DNA of 18,366 bases from CAYWTX01 sp964461295 (lineage in GTDB: Bacteria > Planctomycetota > Phycisphaerae > SM23-33), in assembly GCA_964461295.1 (NCBI GenBank), contig CAYWTX010000213.1, positions 1-18,366 of the forward strand, given 5' to 3'. The first letter of the stretch is position 1; each line of letters opens with the position of its first letter. The translations under genes and the position numbers were made by a program. Under the pieces are notes generated by a model. That model was not told where the DNA came from and ran no database searches. It saw nothing but the letters and a program-made list of their open reading frames with translations. Positions 11,564 through 18,366 of the stretch are shown here, piece by piece.

Positions 11564-14155
11564 ATGCGTGACCGGCAGCGACAACGTACGACCGCAGCCC
11601 TCGCCGCGGGGGCCGTCGCGGCCTTGTGCTTCGCCGCGGGCGCGCCGTGCTTCGCCGCCGACGGCGGCACTGCCGCCTCTTCGCCCTCGGCGGAATCAAG
11701 GGCCGACGCGCTCAACCTGATGCCGCGCGCCCTGGATCTGATGCGGAGCGACCGCGTCGTCTTCACCGTCCGCCCGCCCTCGACCGACCTCCACTGGTAC
11801 GCCAACTTCGGCTACTGGTGCTCCGAACCCGACCGCATGATGTACGCCGGCAAGAACGGCTCCGTCGGCGGCGAACTGTGCGTCGCCAATCTCCGCGACG
11901 GGGCGTGCCGGAAGCTGCTTGTCGACCCCAACGGCACCCTCCGCGACTGCCGCGTCCACTATGACGGGAAGACCATCCTCTTCTCCTGGCGCCGCGGCGA
12001 CAGCAGGTGCTTCAACCTCTACGAAATCCAGTCCGACGGCACCGGCCTGCGCCAGGTCACCCACGGCCCATGGGACGACATCGAGCCCTGCTACCTGCCC
12101 AACGACGACATCGTCTTCGTCTCCTCCCGCTGCAAGCGATGGGTCCCCTGCTACCACACCCAGGTGGCCGTGCTGTATCGCTGCCGGCGCGACGGCAGCG
12201 GACTGCATCCCATCTCCGCCAACGTCGAGCACGACAACACGCCGGCCGTCCTCGCCGACGGCCGCATCGTCTACACCCGCTGGGAATACGCCGACCGCAG
12301 CCAGATGGACTACCACCACCTCTGGACCGCCAACCCCGACGGCACCGCCGCCATGCCGCTCTACGGCAACATGCACCGCGGCGGCCTGATGATCGGCGCC
12401 CGCCCCGCCCCGCCCGGCCGGCAGGTCGCCTACACGTTCTTCACCGGCCACAGCAACTTCGACCAGCGCGGGGCCATCGCCAGGACCGACCCGGACCTCG
12501 GTCCCGATCTCAAGGAGTCCACGGTGCAACTGGGCCCCGGCGGACCCTTCCGTTGGTGGGGCAGCGGCGGCCAGTGGCGCGACCCGTGGCCCCTGGCCGA
12601 GGACCTCGTCCTGGCCGCCCAAGGCCGCCGCATCGTCCTCCTCGATGACCAGGCCCAGGTCCAGACCGTCTACGTCCACAGGACCGAGTTCCCCTGGGCG
12701 GACCTCGAGGAGCCCGTGCCTTTGGCCTCCCGCCCGCGAGAGCCCGTCATTCCCGACCGCACCGACCCAGCCCGGACCACAGGCAGGCTCTACCTGGCCG
12801 ACGTCACCCGCGGGCGCAACATGGCCGGCGTGCGCCCCGGCGAGATCAAGAAACTCCTCGTGCTGGAACTGCTGCCCAAGCCCGTCAACCACAGCGGCAG
12901 CAGCGACCCGCTCACCCGGCGCGGCACATTCTTCCTCCAGAGAATCCTGGGCACCGTGCCCGTCGAACCCGACGGCTCGGCCTACTTCGAAGTGCCCGCC
13001 ATGCGGAGCCTGTTCTTCGTCGCCCTGGACGCCAACGACCTGTCCGTCAAACGCATGCAGAGCTTCGTGAATGTGATGCCGGGCGAGACGACCGGCTGCG
13101 TCGGCTGCCATGACAGCCGCACCGATGCCGGCGCACCGGGCAAGGCCCTCACCGCGACGAAACGCCCCGCCAGCGCGATCGTGCCCCTCCCCGACGTCCC
13201 CGAGATCATCGACATGGCGCGCCACGTGCAGCCGATCCTCGACCAGCACTGCGTCAAGTGCCACAACTACGCCAGACGCAGCGGCGGCGCGGTGCTCGTG
13301 GGCGACCGCGGACCCACCTTCTCCCACAGCCACTGGACGCTCTTCGCCCGCAACCAGATTGCCGACGGCGCCAACGGCGTCGGCAACCGCCCGCCGCGGA
13401 CCATCGGCAGTTCCGCCAGCCTGCTCATGCAGAAGATCGACGGCTCGCACCAGCAGGTCGAACTCTCCCAACGCCAGCGCGACACCATCCGCCTGTGGAT
13501 CGAGACCGGGGCCGTTTACGCCGGCACATACGCGGCCCTGGGAACCGGGCAGTCGCCGATGTACATCTTCGGCGATCCGGCCGGCTATCCGCCCCAGCAG
13601 GGCCTCCAACGCGACGCCGCCGACGTCATCCAGCGGCGATGCTCCACCTGCCATCCCCGCGGCCGGCCCGCCAGGACGCCCGGACCAACGTCCATGCCGG
13701 CCTACCAGCCCGACGGCGCTCCGCAGATGGCGTCCTACTACAGCCGCTTCATGAACGCCGCCACGGCCAAGTTCGCCGAGGAGATCCTCTACAATCTCAC
13801 CGAGCCCAATCACTCGCCCATCCTGCTGGGGCCGTTGGCCAGGAGCGCCGGCGGCTTCGGCGCCTGCCGCAAGCTCGACGCCAACGGCAGGCAGGGCGGC
13901 CCGGCCGTCGTCTTCGCCGACACCAACGACCCGGATTACAGCAGGATCATGGCGGTCGTCCTCGAAGCGAAGAATCGCCTGGAGGAGATCAAGCGGTTCG
14001 ACATGCCGGGCTTTGTCCCCAGCCCCCACTACGTCCGCGAGATGAAGCGGTACGGCGTCCTGCCGCCGACATTCGACGCCAACACCGAACCCATCGACGC
14101 GTACAAGACCGACGAGGCCTACTGGCGCTCGCTGTGGTGGAAAGGCGAGCAGTAG
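11564..14155 (+). CDS. Exported HzsA-like multihaem cytochrome c protein
   Basis: From the ATG at 11564 the protein has 863 residues. A signal peptide (basic residues 2-8, hydrophobic core about 11-30) directs it out of the cytoplasm, as required for c-type haem attachment. Residues about 75-340 form a TolB/HzsA-like beta-propeller, with phrases such as DGKTILFSWRRGD, GRIVYTRWEYADRSQMDYHH and PNDDIVFVSSRC. The region up to about 480 resembles the hydrazine synthase alpha middle domain. Three CxxCH haem sites follow: CVGCH at 512-516, CVKCH at 563-567 and CSTCH at 693-697. Anammox HzsA binds two haems, so the extra site and the absence of HzsB or HzsC genes argue against hydrazine synthesis. 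Redox or electron-transfer function is inferred. The start is uncertain (no clear ribosome site) and rests on the signal peptide. Confidence 0.8.
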   Translation: MRDRQRQRTTAALAAGAVAALCFAAGAPCFAADGGTAASSPSAESRADALNLMPRALDLMRSDRVVFTVRPPSTDLHWYANFGYWCSEPDRMMYAGKNGSVGGELCVANLRDGACRKLLVDPNGTLRDCRVHYDGKTILFSWRRGDSRCFNLYEIQSDGTGLRQVTHGPWDDIEPCYLPNDDIVFVSSRCKRWVPCYHTQVAVLYRCRRDGSGLHPISANVEHDNTPAVLADGRIVYTRWEYADRSQMDYHHLWTANPDGTAAMPLYGNMHRGGLMIGARPAPPGRQVAYTFFTGHSNFDQRGAIARTDPDLGPDLKESTVQLGPGGPFRWWGSGGQWRDPWPLAEDLVLAAQGRRIVLLDDQAQVQTVYVHRTEFPWADLEEPVPLASRPREPVIPDRTDPARTTGRLYLADVTRGRNMAGVRPGEIKKLLVLELLPKPVNHSGSSDPLTRRGTFFLQRILGTVPVEPDGSAYFEVPAMRSLFFVALDANDLSVKRMQSFVNVMPGETTGCVGCHDSRTDAGAPGKALTATKRPASAIVPLPDVPEIIDMARHVQPILDQHCVKCHNYARRSGGAVLVGDRGPTFSHSHWTLFARNQIADGANGVGNRPPRTIGSSASLLMQKIDGSHQQVELSQRQRDTIRLWIETGAVYAGTYAALGTGQSPMYIFGDPAGYPPQQGLQRDAADVIQRRCSTCHPRGRPARTPGPTSMPAYQPDGAPQMASYYSRFMNAATAKFAEEILYNLTEPNHSPILLGPLARSAGGFGACRKLDANGRQGGPAVVFADTNDPDYSRIMAVVLEAKNRLEEIKRFDMPGFVPSPHYVREMKRYGVLPPTFDANTEPIDAYKTDEAYWRSLWWKGEQ

Positions 14156-14184
14156 CGGACAGGGCGTCCCGCGATGGATGAGGG

Positions 14185-14204
14185 CTGGTCACTTCAGTGA
14201 CCGG
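14185..14204 (+). terminator. Hairpin after the HzsA-like gene, likely terminator
   Basis: GGTCAC (14187-14192) pairs with GTGACC (14197-14202) across TTCA, extendable to 8 bp with one G-T pair. It starts 30 bases after the TAG and is followed by the T-containing TTCTGCTCCTC. The TTCA loop is shared with the hairpin at 8112-8133, so it may also belong to that repeat class. Confidence 0.45.
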
Positions 14205-14228
14205 TTCTGCTCCTCAACCACCCGTCTC

Positions 14229-14264
14229 TTCATTCGCGCAATTCGTCTTCATTCGTGCAATTCG
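14229..14264 (+). repeat. Two 17-bp direct repeats (19-bp period) between convergent genes
   Basis: TTCATTCGCGCAATTCG (14229-14245) and TTCATTCGTGCAATTCG (14248-14264) differ at one base and are separated by TC. Each contains two ATTCG cores. They lie between the convergent HzsA-like and accD genes. Confidence 0.8.
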
Positions 14265-14313
14265 TGGTCTATCTTTGTGCGAAGTCGCAACCACTTCCAC
14301 CCCGCGGGCAACG

Positions 14314-15183
14314 CTACCCCTCGCAGTAGTCGATCAGCCGCGCCAACTCGCTCCGCAACTCCTTGCGCGGCACGATGCGATCGATGAATCCGCGCTCCAT
14401 CAGGAACTCCGCGCGCTGGAATCCATCCGGAAGCTCCTGGCGGATCGTGTTCGCGATCACCCGCTGGCCGGCGAAGCCCACCAGCGCCCCCGGCTCGGCC
14501 AGGATCACGTCGCCCAACATGCCGAAACTCGCCGTCACCCCCCCGGCCGTCGGGTCCGTCAACACCGTCACGTACAGCCCGCCCGCCTTGTCCAGGCGAG
14601 CCAGCGCGGCCGAGGTCTTCGCCATCTGCATCAGACTCAACGCGCCTTCCTGCATTCGCGCGCCGCCCGATGCGCAGAAGATGGCCAGCGGCAGGCGGTC
14701 CTGAGCCGCCAGCTCGATCAGGCGCGTCAACCGCTCGCCAATGACGCACCCCATCGACCCGCCGATGAACTCGCTGTTCATCACGCCCAGGGCGACGCGC
14801 CGGCCCTTCACGTACGCGATCCCCGTCAGAACGCCCTCGTCGGTGCCGCTGCGGCCTTGGTATTCCTTCAGGTACTGGACGTAGTTCTTCTCCGCCCATT
14901 GGAAGTCCAGCGGGTCGCCCGCCTGCACGTCGCCGAACAACTCGTCAAAGCTGTCCGGGTCGGCCACCTGTTCCACTCGCCTGCGGGCCGGCACACGGAA
15001 GTGGTACTCACACTCGGGGCAGACCTCCAGGTTCTCGCTCACCGTCTTGCGGTACAGCATCGCCTCGCACCCGGGGCAGCGCAACCACAGCCCGTCGGGC
15101 ACCTCGCGCTTCTTGCGGATTGCCGGCCCTTCAAACACCGACGGGTCAAACGGCACGACCGTCTTGGGCTCTTCCTTCGCCAT
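14314..15183 (-). CDS. accD: Acetyl-CoA carboxylase carboxyltransferase subunit beta
   Basis: AccD, with AccA, transfers the carboxyl group from biotin to acetyl-CoA to make malonyl-CoA, the first committed step of fatty acid synthesis. The 289-residue protein has the N-terminal four-cysteine zinc ribbon (C36, C39, C55, C58 in RCPGC and VCPEC). The carboxyltransferase core includes SEFIGGSMGCVIGE, CASGGARMQEGALSLMQMAK and DPTAGGVTASFGMLGD, and the C-terminal end IDRIVPRKELRSELARLIDY is typical. Length is normal. The ATG at 15183 has AAAGGA just upstream; the frame remains open further upstream only through repeat DNA. It follows rpe on the same strand across a 155-bp repeat-filled gap. No accA, accB or accC gene is in the window. 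Confidence 0.95.
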   Translation of the reverse strand: MAKEEPKTVVPFDPSVFEGPAIRKKREVPDGLWLRCPGCEAMLYRKTVSENLEVCPECEYHFRVPARRRVEQVADPDSFDELFGDVQAGDPLDFQWAEKNYVQYLKEYQGRSGTDEGVLTGIAYVKGRRVALGVMNSEFIGGSMGCVIGERLTRLIELAAQDRLPLAIFCASGGARMQEGALSLMQMAKTSAALARLDKAGGLYVTVLTDPTAGGVTASFGMLGDVILAEPGALVGFAGQRVIANTIRQELPDGFQRAEFLMERGFIDRIVPRKELRSELARLIDYCEG

Positions 15184-15206
15184 CACGTTCCTTTTCTGCC
15201 GCCAGA

Positions 15207-15258
15207 ACCGGATACCGGATACCGCAACGACCGGGTACCCGCCGACCAGATACCGACA
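15207..15258 (-). repeat. ACCGGAT/CCGGGTA heptamer array between rpe and accD
   Basis: ACCGGAT, ACCGGAT and ACCGCAA are in phase at 15207-15227. After a 3-bp phase shift, CCGGGTA, CCCGCCG, ACCAGAT and ACCGACA fill 15231-15258. It is the same family as the array inside the U32 gene at 4975-5023. It lies 23 bases upstream of the accD start codon. Confidence 0.8.
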
Positions 15259-15268
15259 GCACCATCCA

Positions 15269-15298
15269 CTCGTACTCGTCCTCGACCTCGACCTCTTC
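15269..15298 (-). repeat. CTCGNC hexamer array, five units
   Basis: CTCGTA, CTCGTC, CTCGAC, CTCGAC and CTCTTC are in strict 6-bp phase. The array is separated by only ten bases from the heptamer array upstream of accD and has a different period. Confidence 0.8.
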
Positions 15299-15338
15299 CC
15301 GAAGCCCAGGGACCTGAGAGCCTGGGACTCCCGTCCAC

Positions 15339-16031
15339 TCACCGCACGCTTACCGCACTGCGCAACTCCCGCACCGCCGTTGCGACATCCGGCGCGCACA
15401 GCAGGTCCGTGCCCGATACGTACACGTCGGCGCCGGCCTCGGCACACCTCGCGCCGGTCCGCACACCGATCCCGCCGTCCACTTGCAGACGCTGACGGCC
15501 CTTCAGCATACCGCGCAACGCCACGATCTTCGCCAGCATGTCCTCCATGAACTTCTGCCCGCCGTAGCCCGGCTCAACCGTCATCACCAGCACCAGGTCC
15601 ACTTCGCCGATCACGCCGGCCAACGCCTCCGCGGGCGTTCGCGGGCGAAGCGTGATCCCCGCCCCCAGCCCGCGCTTCCGCAGCCGCTCGATCAGCCGCG
15701 CCGGCGGATCGTGCTGGTCGGCCTCGATGTGCACCGTGATGCTGTCGGCCCCGGCGTCGGCGAACGGCTCCAGGAAGAACCCGGGGTCAGTCACCATCAG
15801 GTGCACGTCCAGCGGCTTGTCCGTGTGCCGCCGCACCGACCGCACGAACGCCGGCCCCATCGACAGGTTCGGCACGAAGTGCCCGTCCATGACGTCCACG
15901 TGCAGCACGTCGGCCCCCGCGGCTGTCAGGACGTCGATCTGCTCGCCCACTCGCGTGAAATCCGCCGCCAGCAGCGACGGGGCGATCAGCGCCCCCGGCG
16001 GCAACTGCATCCATGGGTTTCCGCGATTCAT
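15339..16031 (-). CDS. rpe: Ribulose-phosphate 3-epimerase
   Basis: Rpe interconverts ribulose-5-phosphate and xylulose-5-phosphate in the pentose phosphate pathway. With the ATG at 16031 it has 230 residues, normal for the family. Visible motifs in order are IAPSLLAADF near the N-terminus, HVDVMDGHFVPNLSMGP at 44-60, DVHLMV at 75-80, MTVEPGYGGQKF at 150-161 and VDGGI near 184-188. These hold the metal ligands and the phosphate-binding residues of this TIM barrel. The start is not certain: 16031 has a close AGAGGAAG, and an ATG at 16010 would also give a complete domain. It lies downstream of a sugar phosphate isomerase/epimerase gene and upstream of accD on the same strand. Confidence 0.94.
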   Translation of the reverse strand: MNRGNPWMQLPPGALIAPSLLAADFTRVGEQIDVLTAAGADVLHVDVMDGHFVPNLSMGPAFVRSVRRHTDKPLDVHLMVTDPGFFLEPFADAGADSITVHIEADQHDPPARLIERLRKRGLGAGITLRPRTPAEALAGVIGEVDLVLVMTVEPGYGGQKFMEDMLAKIVALRGMLKGRQRLQVDGGIGVRTGARCAEAGADVYVSGTDLLCAPDVATAVRELRSAVSVR

Positions 16032-16091
16032 GCTTCCTCTGTATCCCAGGCGGCGCCTCCGCAACCGGCAGTGCCGGCGTCAGGGCGCCCC

Positions 16092-16119
16092 ATCGGCAAC
16101 TAACAATTGGCGATCCGTT
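16092..16119 (-). repeat. Heptamer array at the stop codon of the sugar isomerase gene, four units
   Basis: ATCGGCA, ACTAACA, ATTGGCG and ATCCGTT lie in 7-bp phase at 16092-16119 and run into the TAA at 16118-16120. The position relative to the stop resembles the arrays at 2318-2338 and 7019-7053. Confidence 0.6.
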
Positions 16120-16888
16120 ACTTCAGTCCCATCGCCTTCAGGTTCCGGTAGCTGATCGCCAGCGACTCGAACGGGTCGCGCTCGTAGCAGTTGTCCTGCT
16201 CGACCAGGTAATACTCCACCCCGCCGGCCCGGGCCGCCTGCACGATGGCCGGCCAGTTCAGGTTCCCCTCGCCCACCTCGGCCATGCGGATTTCGCGCTG
16301 CGCCGTGATCAGCATATCCTTAAGGTGCAGCAGCGGCTCGCGCCCCGCGCACTTCGCGATCCACCGCACGGGGTCGCCGCCGCCGGCCACGATCCAGTAC
16401 GTGTCGATCTCCGCTTTCAGCACCTCCGCGGGCGCCAGGTCGTACAGCGTCTCCAGCCAGGTCTTCCGCCCCTCGTACCGGGCCAACTCCTGGTTGTGAT
16501 TGTGGTAAGAGAAGTCCATCCCCGCGGCCGCCAGCTTCCCGGCCACCGGCGCCAGTTCGGCGACGAACCGCTGCACGCCGCCGGCCTGGCGGTACTCCTC
16601 CGGCAGCCCGCCGATGGCCGGATGCCTGCATCCCAACGCCAGGTGCTCCTCGATCACCGCGTCCAGTTCGTCGCGGAACCGCGACCAGCTCACGTGCGTG
16701 GCCGCCACGGTCAGCCCCTGGTCGCGGACCATCTTGGCCACCTCGCGCATGTCCACCGGACCGAAGCCCGATACCTGCACGGCCGTGTAGCCGATTCGCG
16801 CCACCTTGCCCAGTGTGGCGGCGATGTCGCCCAGCGTCTTGGTGTGCTGCCTCACCGTGTACAGTTGCGCCCCGATCGTGCCGTTCAT
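16118..16888 (-). CDS. Sugar phosphate isomerase/epimerase family protein (xylose-isomerase-like TIM barrel)
   Basis: This 256-residue protein fits the AP-endonuclease-2/xylose-isomerase-like TIM barrel. It starts GAQLYTVRQHTKT and includes YHNHNQELARYEG (HNH at 129-131), the metal-ligand region KAEIDTYWIVAGGGDP (160-172), LLHLKDM (186-192) and EVGEGNLNW. It ends near YYLVEQD. Members isomerise or epimerise sugars, inositols or hydroxy acids; the substrate cannot be assigned. There is no signal peptide. The ATG at 16888 is preceded by GAGGAAACAGG. It lies downstream of a membrane-protein gene, from which it is now separated by a MITE-like insertion, and 86 bases upstream of rpe. Confidence 0.85.
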   Translation of the reverse strand: MNGTIGAQLYTVRQHTKTLGDIAATLGKVARIGYTAVQVSGFGPVDMREVAKMVRDQGLTVAATHVSWSRFRDELDAVIEEHLALGCRHPAIGGLPEEYRQAGGVQRFVAELAPVAGKLAAAGMDFSYHNHNQELARYEGRKTWLETLYDLAPAEVLKAEIDTYWIVAGGGDPVRWIAKCAGREPLLHLKDMLITAQREIRMAEVGEGNLNWPAIVQAARAGGVEYYLVEQDNCYERDPFESLAISYRNLKAMGLK

Positions 16889-16911
16889 CCTGTTTCCTCT
16901 TCGTGGTTTCT

Positions 16912-17016
16912 GGCATGGTTCAGTTCCGGGCGGCGCAACTCCCCGAGTTGCGGCTGCCGGGATTCACAACTCCGCGGAGTTGCGCCGCCAGGAAGCGGCA
17001 CTGCCTGAACCATGCC
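16912..17016. mobile_element. 105-bp MITE-like element with 12-bp inverted termini and 8-bp target duplication
   Basis: The ends GGCATGGTTCAG (16912-16923) and CTGAACCATGCC (17005-17016) are perfect inverted repeats. They are flanked by the perfect direct repeat TGGTTTCT at 16904-16911 and 17017-17024, as left by transposition. Directly inside, 16924-16942 pairs with 16976-16994 at 18 of 19 positions. The centre holds two smaller hairpins with CAACTCC/GGAGTTG-type stems. There is no coding capacity, so it would need a transposase in trans. An 8-bp duplication and GG ends recall the ISL3 or IS256 groups, which is only a guess. Confidence 0.85.
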
Positions 17017-17031
17017 TGGTTTCTCCCGCAC

Positions 17032-18030
17032 TCAGCCTGCTTCGCGCCGGTTGTCCTTCGCCACGCGCCCGCGCTCGATCCCCTGCTCGCCCTGCTCCAT
17101 CGCCTTCGCTTCCCGCATCCGCAGCATGCCCCACTGCCCCAGCATGCTGCCGCCCAGGGCCGCCGTCACCCAATCGATCGGCAGCGCCTGCGCGTACGGC
17201 GCCACCGACATCCACGCCTGTGCGTCGTCCTCCACGGCCCCCGCCGCCGCCAGCACGTACAGCCCGGCCCCCACCACCAGCGGCGCCGCCAGCGCCGGCA
17301 GGTTCGACCTGGCCGGCGCCACCCACTGCGCCAGCATCGCCGCCAGCCCGCAGCCGCCAAACAGGGCGAACAGCACCTGCCCCCGGTCGTTGGACCGCGC
17401 CAGAACCAGGATCAGCGCCACCGCAATCGCGGCATCGGCCAGGAAGCACCATCCGACCTTCAGTGCCTCTTCCTTGCCGCCCGCGCCGTCGCTGATGAAC
17501 TCCGTCAGCATCCCCGCCGGCTTGGCCCCCTTCGCCCGACTCTCCCTCCATGCCGCAACCGGCTGAGCCCACAACACCAGCCGCCGCACCACCGCGAGCA
17601 CAGCCGCGGCCGCCAGCATCAGGCCCGCCAACACCGCCAGTTCCAGCAGCAGCGCCCAGTACATCCCCGCCAGGTTCGCACCCCGATCCCACAGCAGCGC
17701 CCGGACCGACTGGCTGTGCAGCGCCAGCCCGCCCGCTCCCACCGCCAGAGCCGTCAACGCCCCCGCCGGGCGCGCACCGGCCGTCAACGCTCCGCACAGC
17801 GCCGCCAGCGCCGCCAGCACACCGGCCAGCAGGCTCAGCCGCCCCGGCGCGCCGTCGGCCAGGAACACCAACGGACCCGCCGGGTCCGGCGGCGCCACCA
17901 GCCGCCAGAGCACAAAGTACGACGCCGCCATCGCCCCGAACGCGGCGAGCTGCACGGCCAACTTCTCGATGCCGTGACTTCGCCTTCGGACGGGCACGCT
18001 CTCGACATCCGCTTCCGCCACAGGTACCAT
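17032..18030 (-). CDS. Multi-pass membrane protein, function unknown
   Basis: This 332-residue, Ala/Leu-rich protein has about seven hydrophobic helices: roughly residues 23-45, 63-84, 88-105, 120-153, 192-211, 218-237 and 243-264, with a possible eighth near 284-300. The N-terminal 20 residues and the C-terminal 25 are hydrophilic; the C-terminus is rich in charged residues and Gln. A loop at about 155-190 is also charged. No transporter, kinase or enzyme motif was recognised. The ATG at 18030 is preceded by AAGGGTGAG, a good ribosome site. It is the first gene of the leftward group and is divergent from pta across 78 bp. It is likely an inner-membrane protein; its role is not known. Confidence 0.72.
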   Translation of the reverse strand: MVPVAEADVESVPVRRRSHGIEKLAVQLAAFGAMAASYFVLWRLVAPPDPAGPLVFLADGAPGRLSLLAGVLAALAALCGALTAGARPAGALTALAVGAGGLALHSQSVRALLWDRGANLAGMYWALLLELAVLAGLMLAAAAVLAVVRRLVLWAQPVAAWRESRAKGAKPAGMLTEFISDGAGGKEEALKVGWCFLADAAIAVALILVLARSNDRGQVLFALFGGCGLAAMLAQWVAPARSNLPALAAPLVVGAGLYVLAAAGAVEDDAQAWMSVAPYAQALPIDWVTAALGGSMLGQWGMLRMREAKAMEQGEQGIERGRVAKDNRREAG

Positions 18031-18108
18031 CTCACCCTTCTTCGGCCGCGATCAGGCCGCTGGTCAAGGTCGCCCATGGTAGCGGCACGGTGAGACAAAG
18101 GCAACGAC

Positions 18109-18366
18109 ATGACCCTCTCGAGCTCGGGAAGTTCCGGCGGCGTGGCCCCCGCGGGCGGCGGCCACGCCGTCGAAAGAATCGTCGCTTCGGCCCGCCAACT
18201 CAACAAACGGATCGTGCTGCCCGAAACCGAAGACGCCCGCGTCATTCGCGCCGCCGACGAGGTCCTCCGCCGACGCTACGCCTCGCTCATCCTGCTCGGC
18301 AAGCCCGAGGAGGTCCATGCCGAAGCACGCTCCCTCGGCGTCGACGTCTCCGGCGCGGAGATCGTC
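18109..18366 (+). CDS. pta: Phosphate acetyltransferase (or phosphate butyryltransferase), N-terminal part, cut by the window edge
   Basis: The first 86 residues are inside the window and the frame is open to the edge. After a Ser/Gly-rich start (residues 3-18) the segment KRIVLPETEDARVIRAADEV (33-52) followed by SLILLGKPEEVHAEARSLGV is the conserved N-terminus of the Pta family. These enzymes interconvert acetyl-CoA and acetyl-phosphate; related phosphate butyryltransferases share this region, so the symbol is provisional. The ATG at 18109 has AAAGG about eight bases upstream. The low-complexity leader is unusual for the family and a later start cannot be excluded. Confidence 0.8.
   Translation, partial: MTLSSSGSSGGVAPAGGGHAVERIVASARQLNKRIVLPETEDARVIRAADEVLRRRYASLILLGKPEEVHAEARSLGVDVSGAEIV

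Noticed and set aside
11696..14029. A 777-codon minus-strand open frame.
   Set aside because: It lies wholly antisense to the HzsA-like cytochrome, whose haem motifs and domain order are clear. The product has only Gly/Val/Ala/Asp-rich composition and no recognisable domain.
15184..15447. N-terminal extension of the accD frame.
   Set aside because: It is translated repeat DNA and overlaps the end of rpe. The ATG at 15183 matches the family length and has a ribosome site.
16049..16090. GC-rich palindromic patch upstream of rpe as a second copy of the MITE-like element.
   Set aside because: It shares only short GGCGGCGC and CCGGCAGTGCCGG motifs. Neither the 12-bp termini nor a target duplication is present.
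1..18366. tRNA, rRNA, replication origin or phage genes.
   Set aside because: No cloverleaf, rRNA-like segment, DnaA-box cluster, integrase or phage structural gene was recognised on either strand.

Overview
The window is GC-rich (roughly two thirds G+C by eye) and densely coded on both strands. It most likely comes from a planctomycete (Planctomycetota, class uncertain), probably an uncultured lineage. This is an inference from the gene mix: a secreted PQQ-type beta-propeller, an HzsA-like multihaem protein outside an anammox cluster, a long U32 protein, a fucose-isomerase-like sugar enzyme and Ala/Pro-rich exported proteins. The very high density of short repeats and hairpins between and inside genes also fits. 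No rRNA, tRNA, CRISPR array or transposase gene was seen.

Layout, left to right. Bases 1-389 (-) hold the N-terminus of an alpha-glucan phosphorylase (glgP). Bases 814-2316 (+) encode an exported TPR-like protein of unknown function. Bases 2571-3134 (-) encode an ankyrin-repeat lipoprotein and 3195-5840 (-) a U32 family protein (RlhA/YhbU-like). Bases 5950-6965 (+) hold a RES/Xre toxin-antitoxin pair in toxin-first order. Bases 7052-7912 (-) encode an RNase Z-like metallo-beta-lactamase-fold hydrolase, 8226-9506 (-) a secreted PQQ-like beta-propeller and 9792-11249 (-) an L-fucose isomerase-like enzyme. Bases 11564-14155 (+) encode an exported three-CxxCH cytochrome related to hydrazine synthase subunit alpha. 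A leftward group follows from 18030 to 14314: membrane protein, sugar phosphate isomerase/epimerase, ribulose-phosphate 3-epimerase (rpe), acetyl-CoA carboxylase beta subunit (accD). Divergent from it, 18109-18366 (+) holds the start of a phosphate acetyltransferase (pta). The recognisable metabolism is central carbon and sugar metabolism: glycogen breakdown, sugar isomerisation, pentose phosphates, malonyl-CoA supply and acetyl-phosphate.

The most unusual content is repetitive DNA, in three kinds. First, degenerate tandem arrays with a constant 7-bp period but several different consensus units (CAATCGG-, CCGGNAT-, GTCGAGT-, GTCGAAT- and AATGACA-like) occur at ten places. Four lie in frame inside the U32 gene and several abut stop codons. 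Second, short perfect hairpins recur between genes and once in frame inside the U32 gene. Third, bases 16912-17016 form a 105-bp MITE-like element with 12-bp terminal inverted repeats and a perfect 8-bp target-site duplication, separating two genes of the leftward group. The U32 gene carries five repeat intrusions yet stays open, which makes it a natural record of repeats invading a coding sequence.
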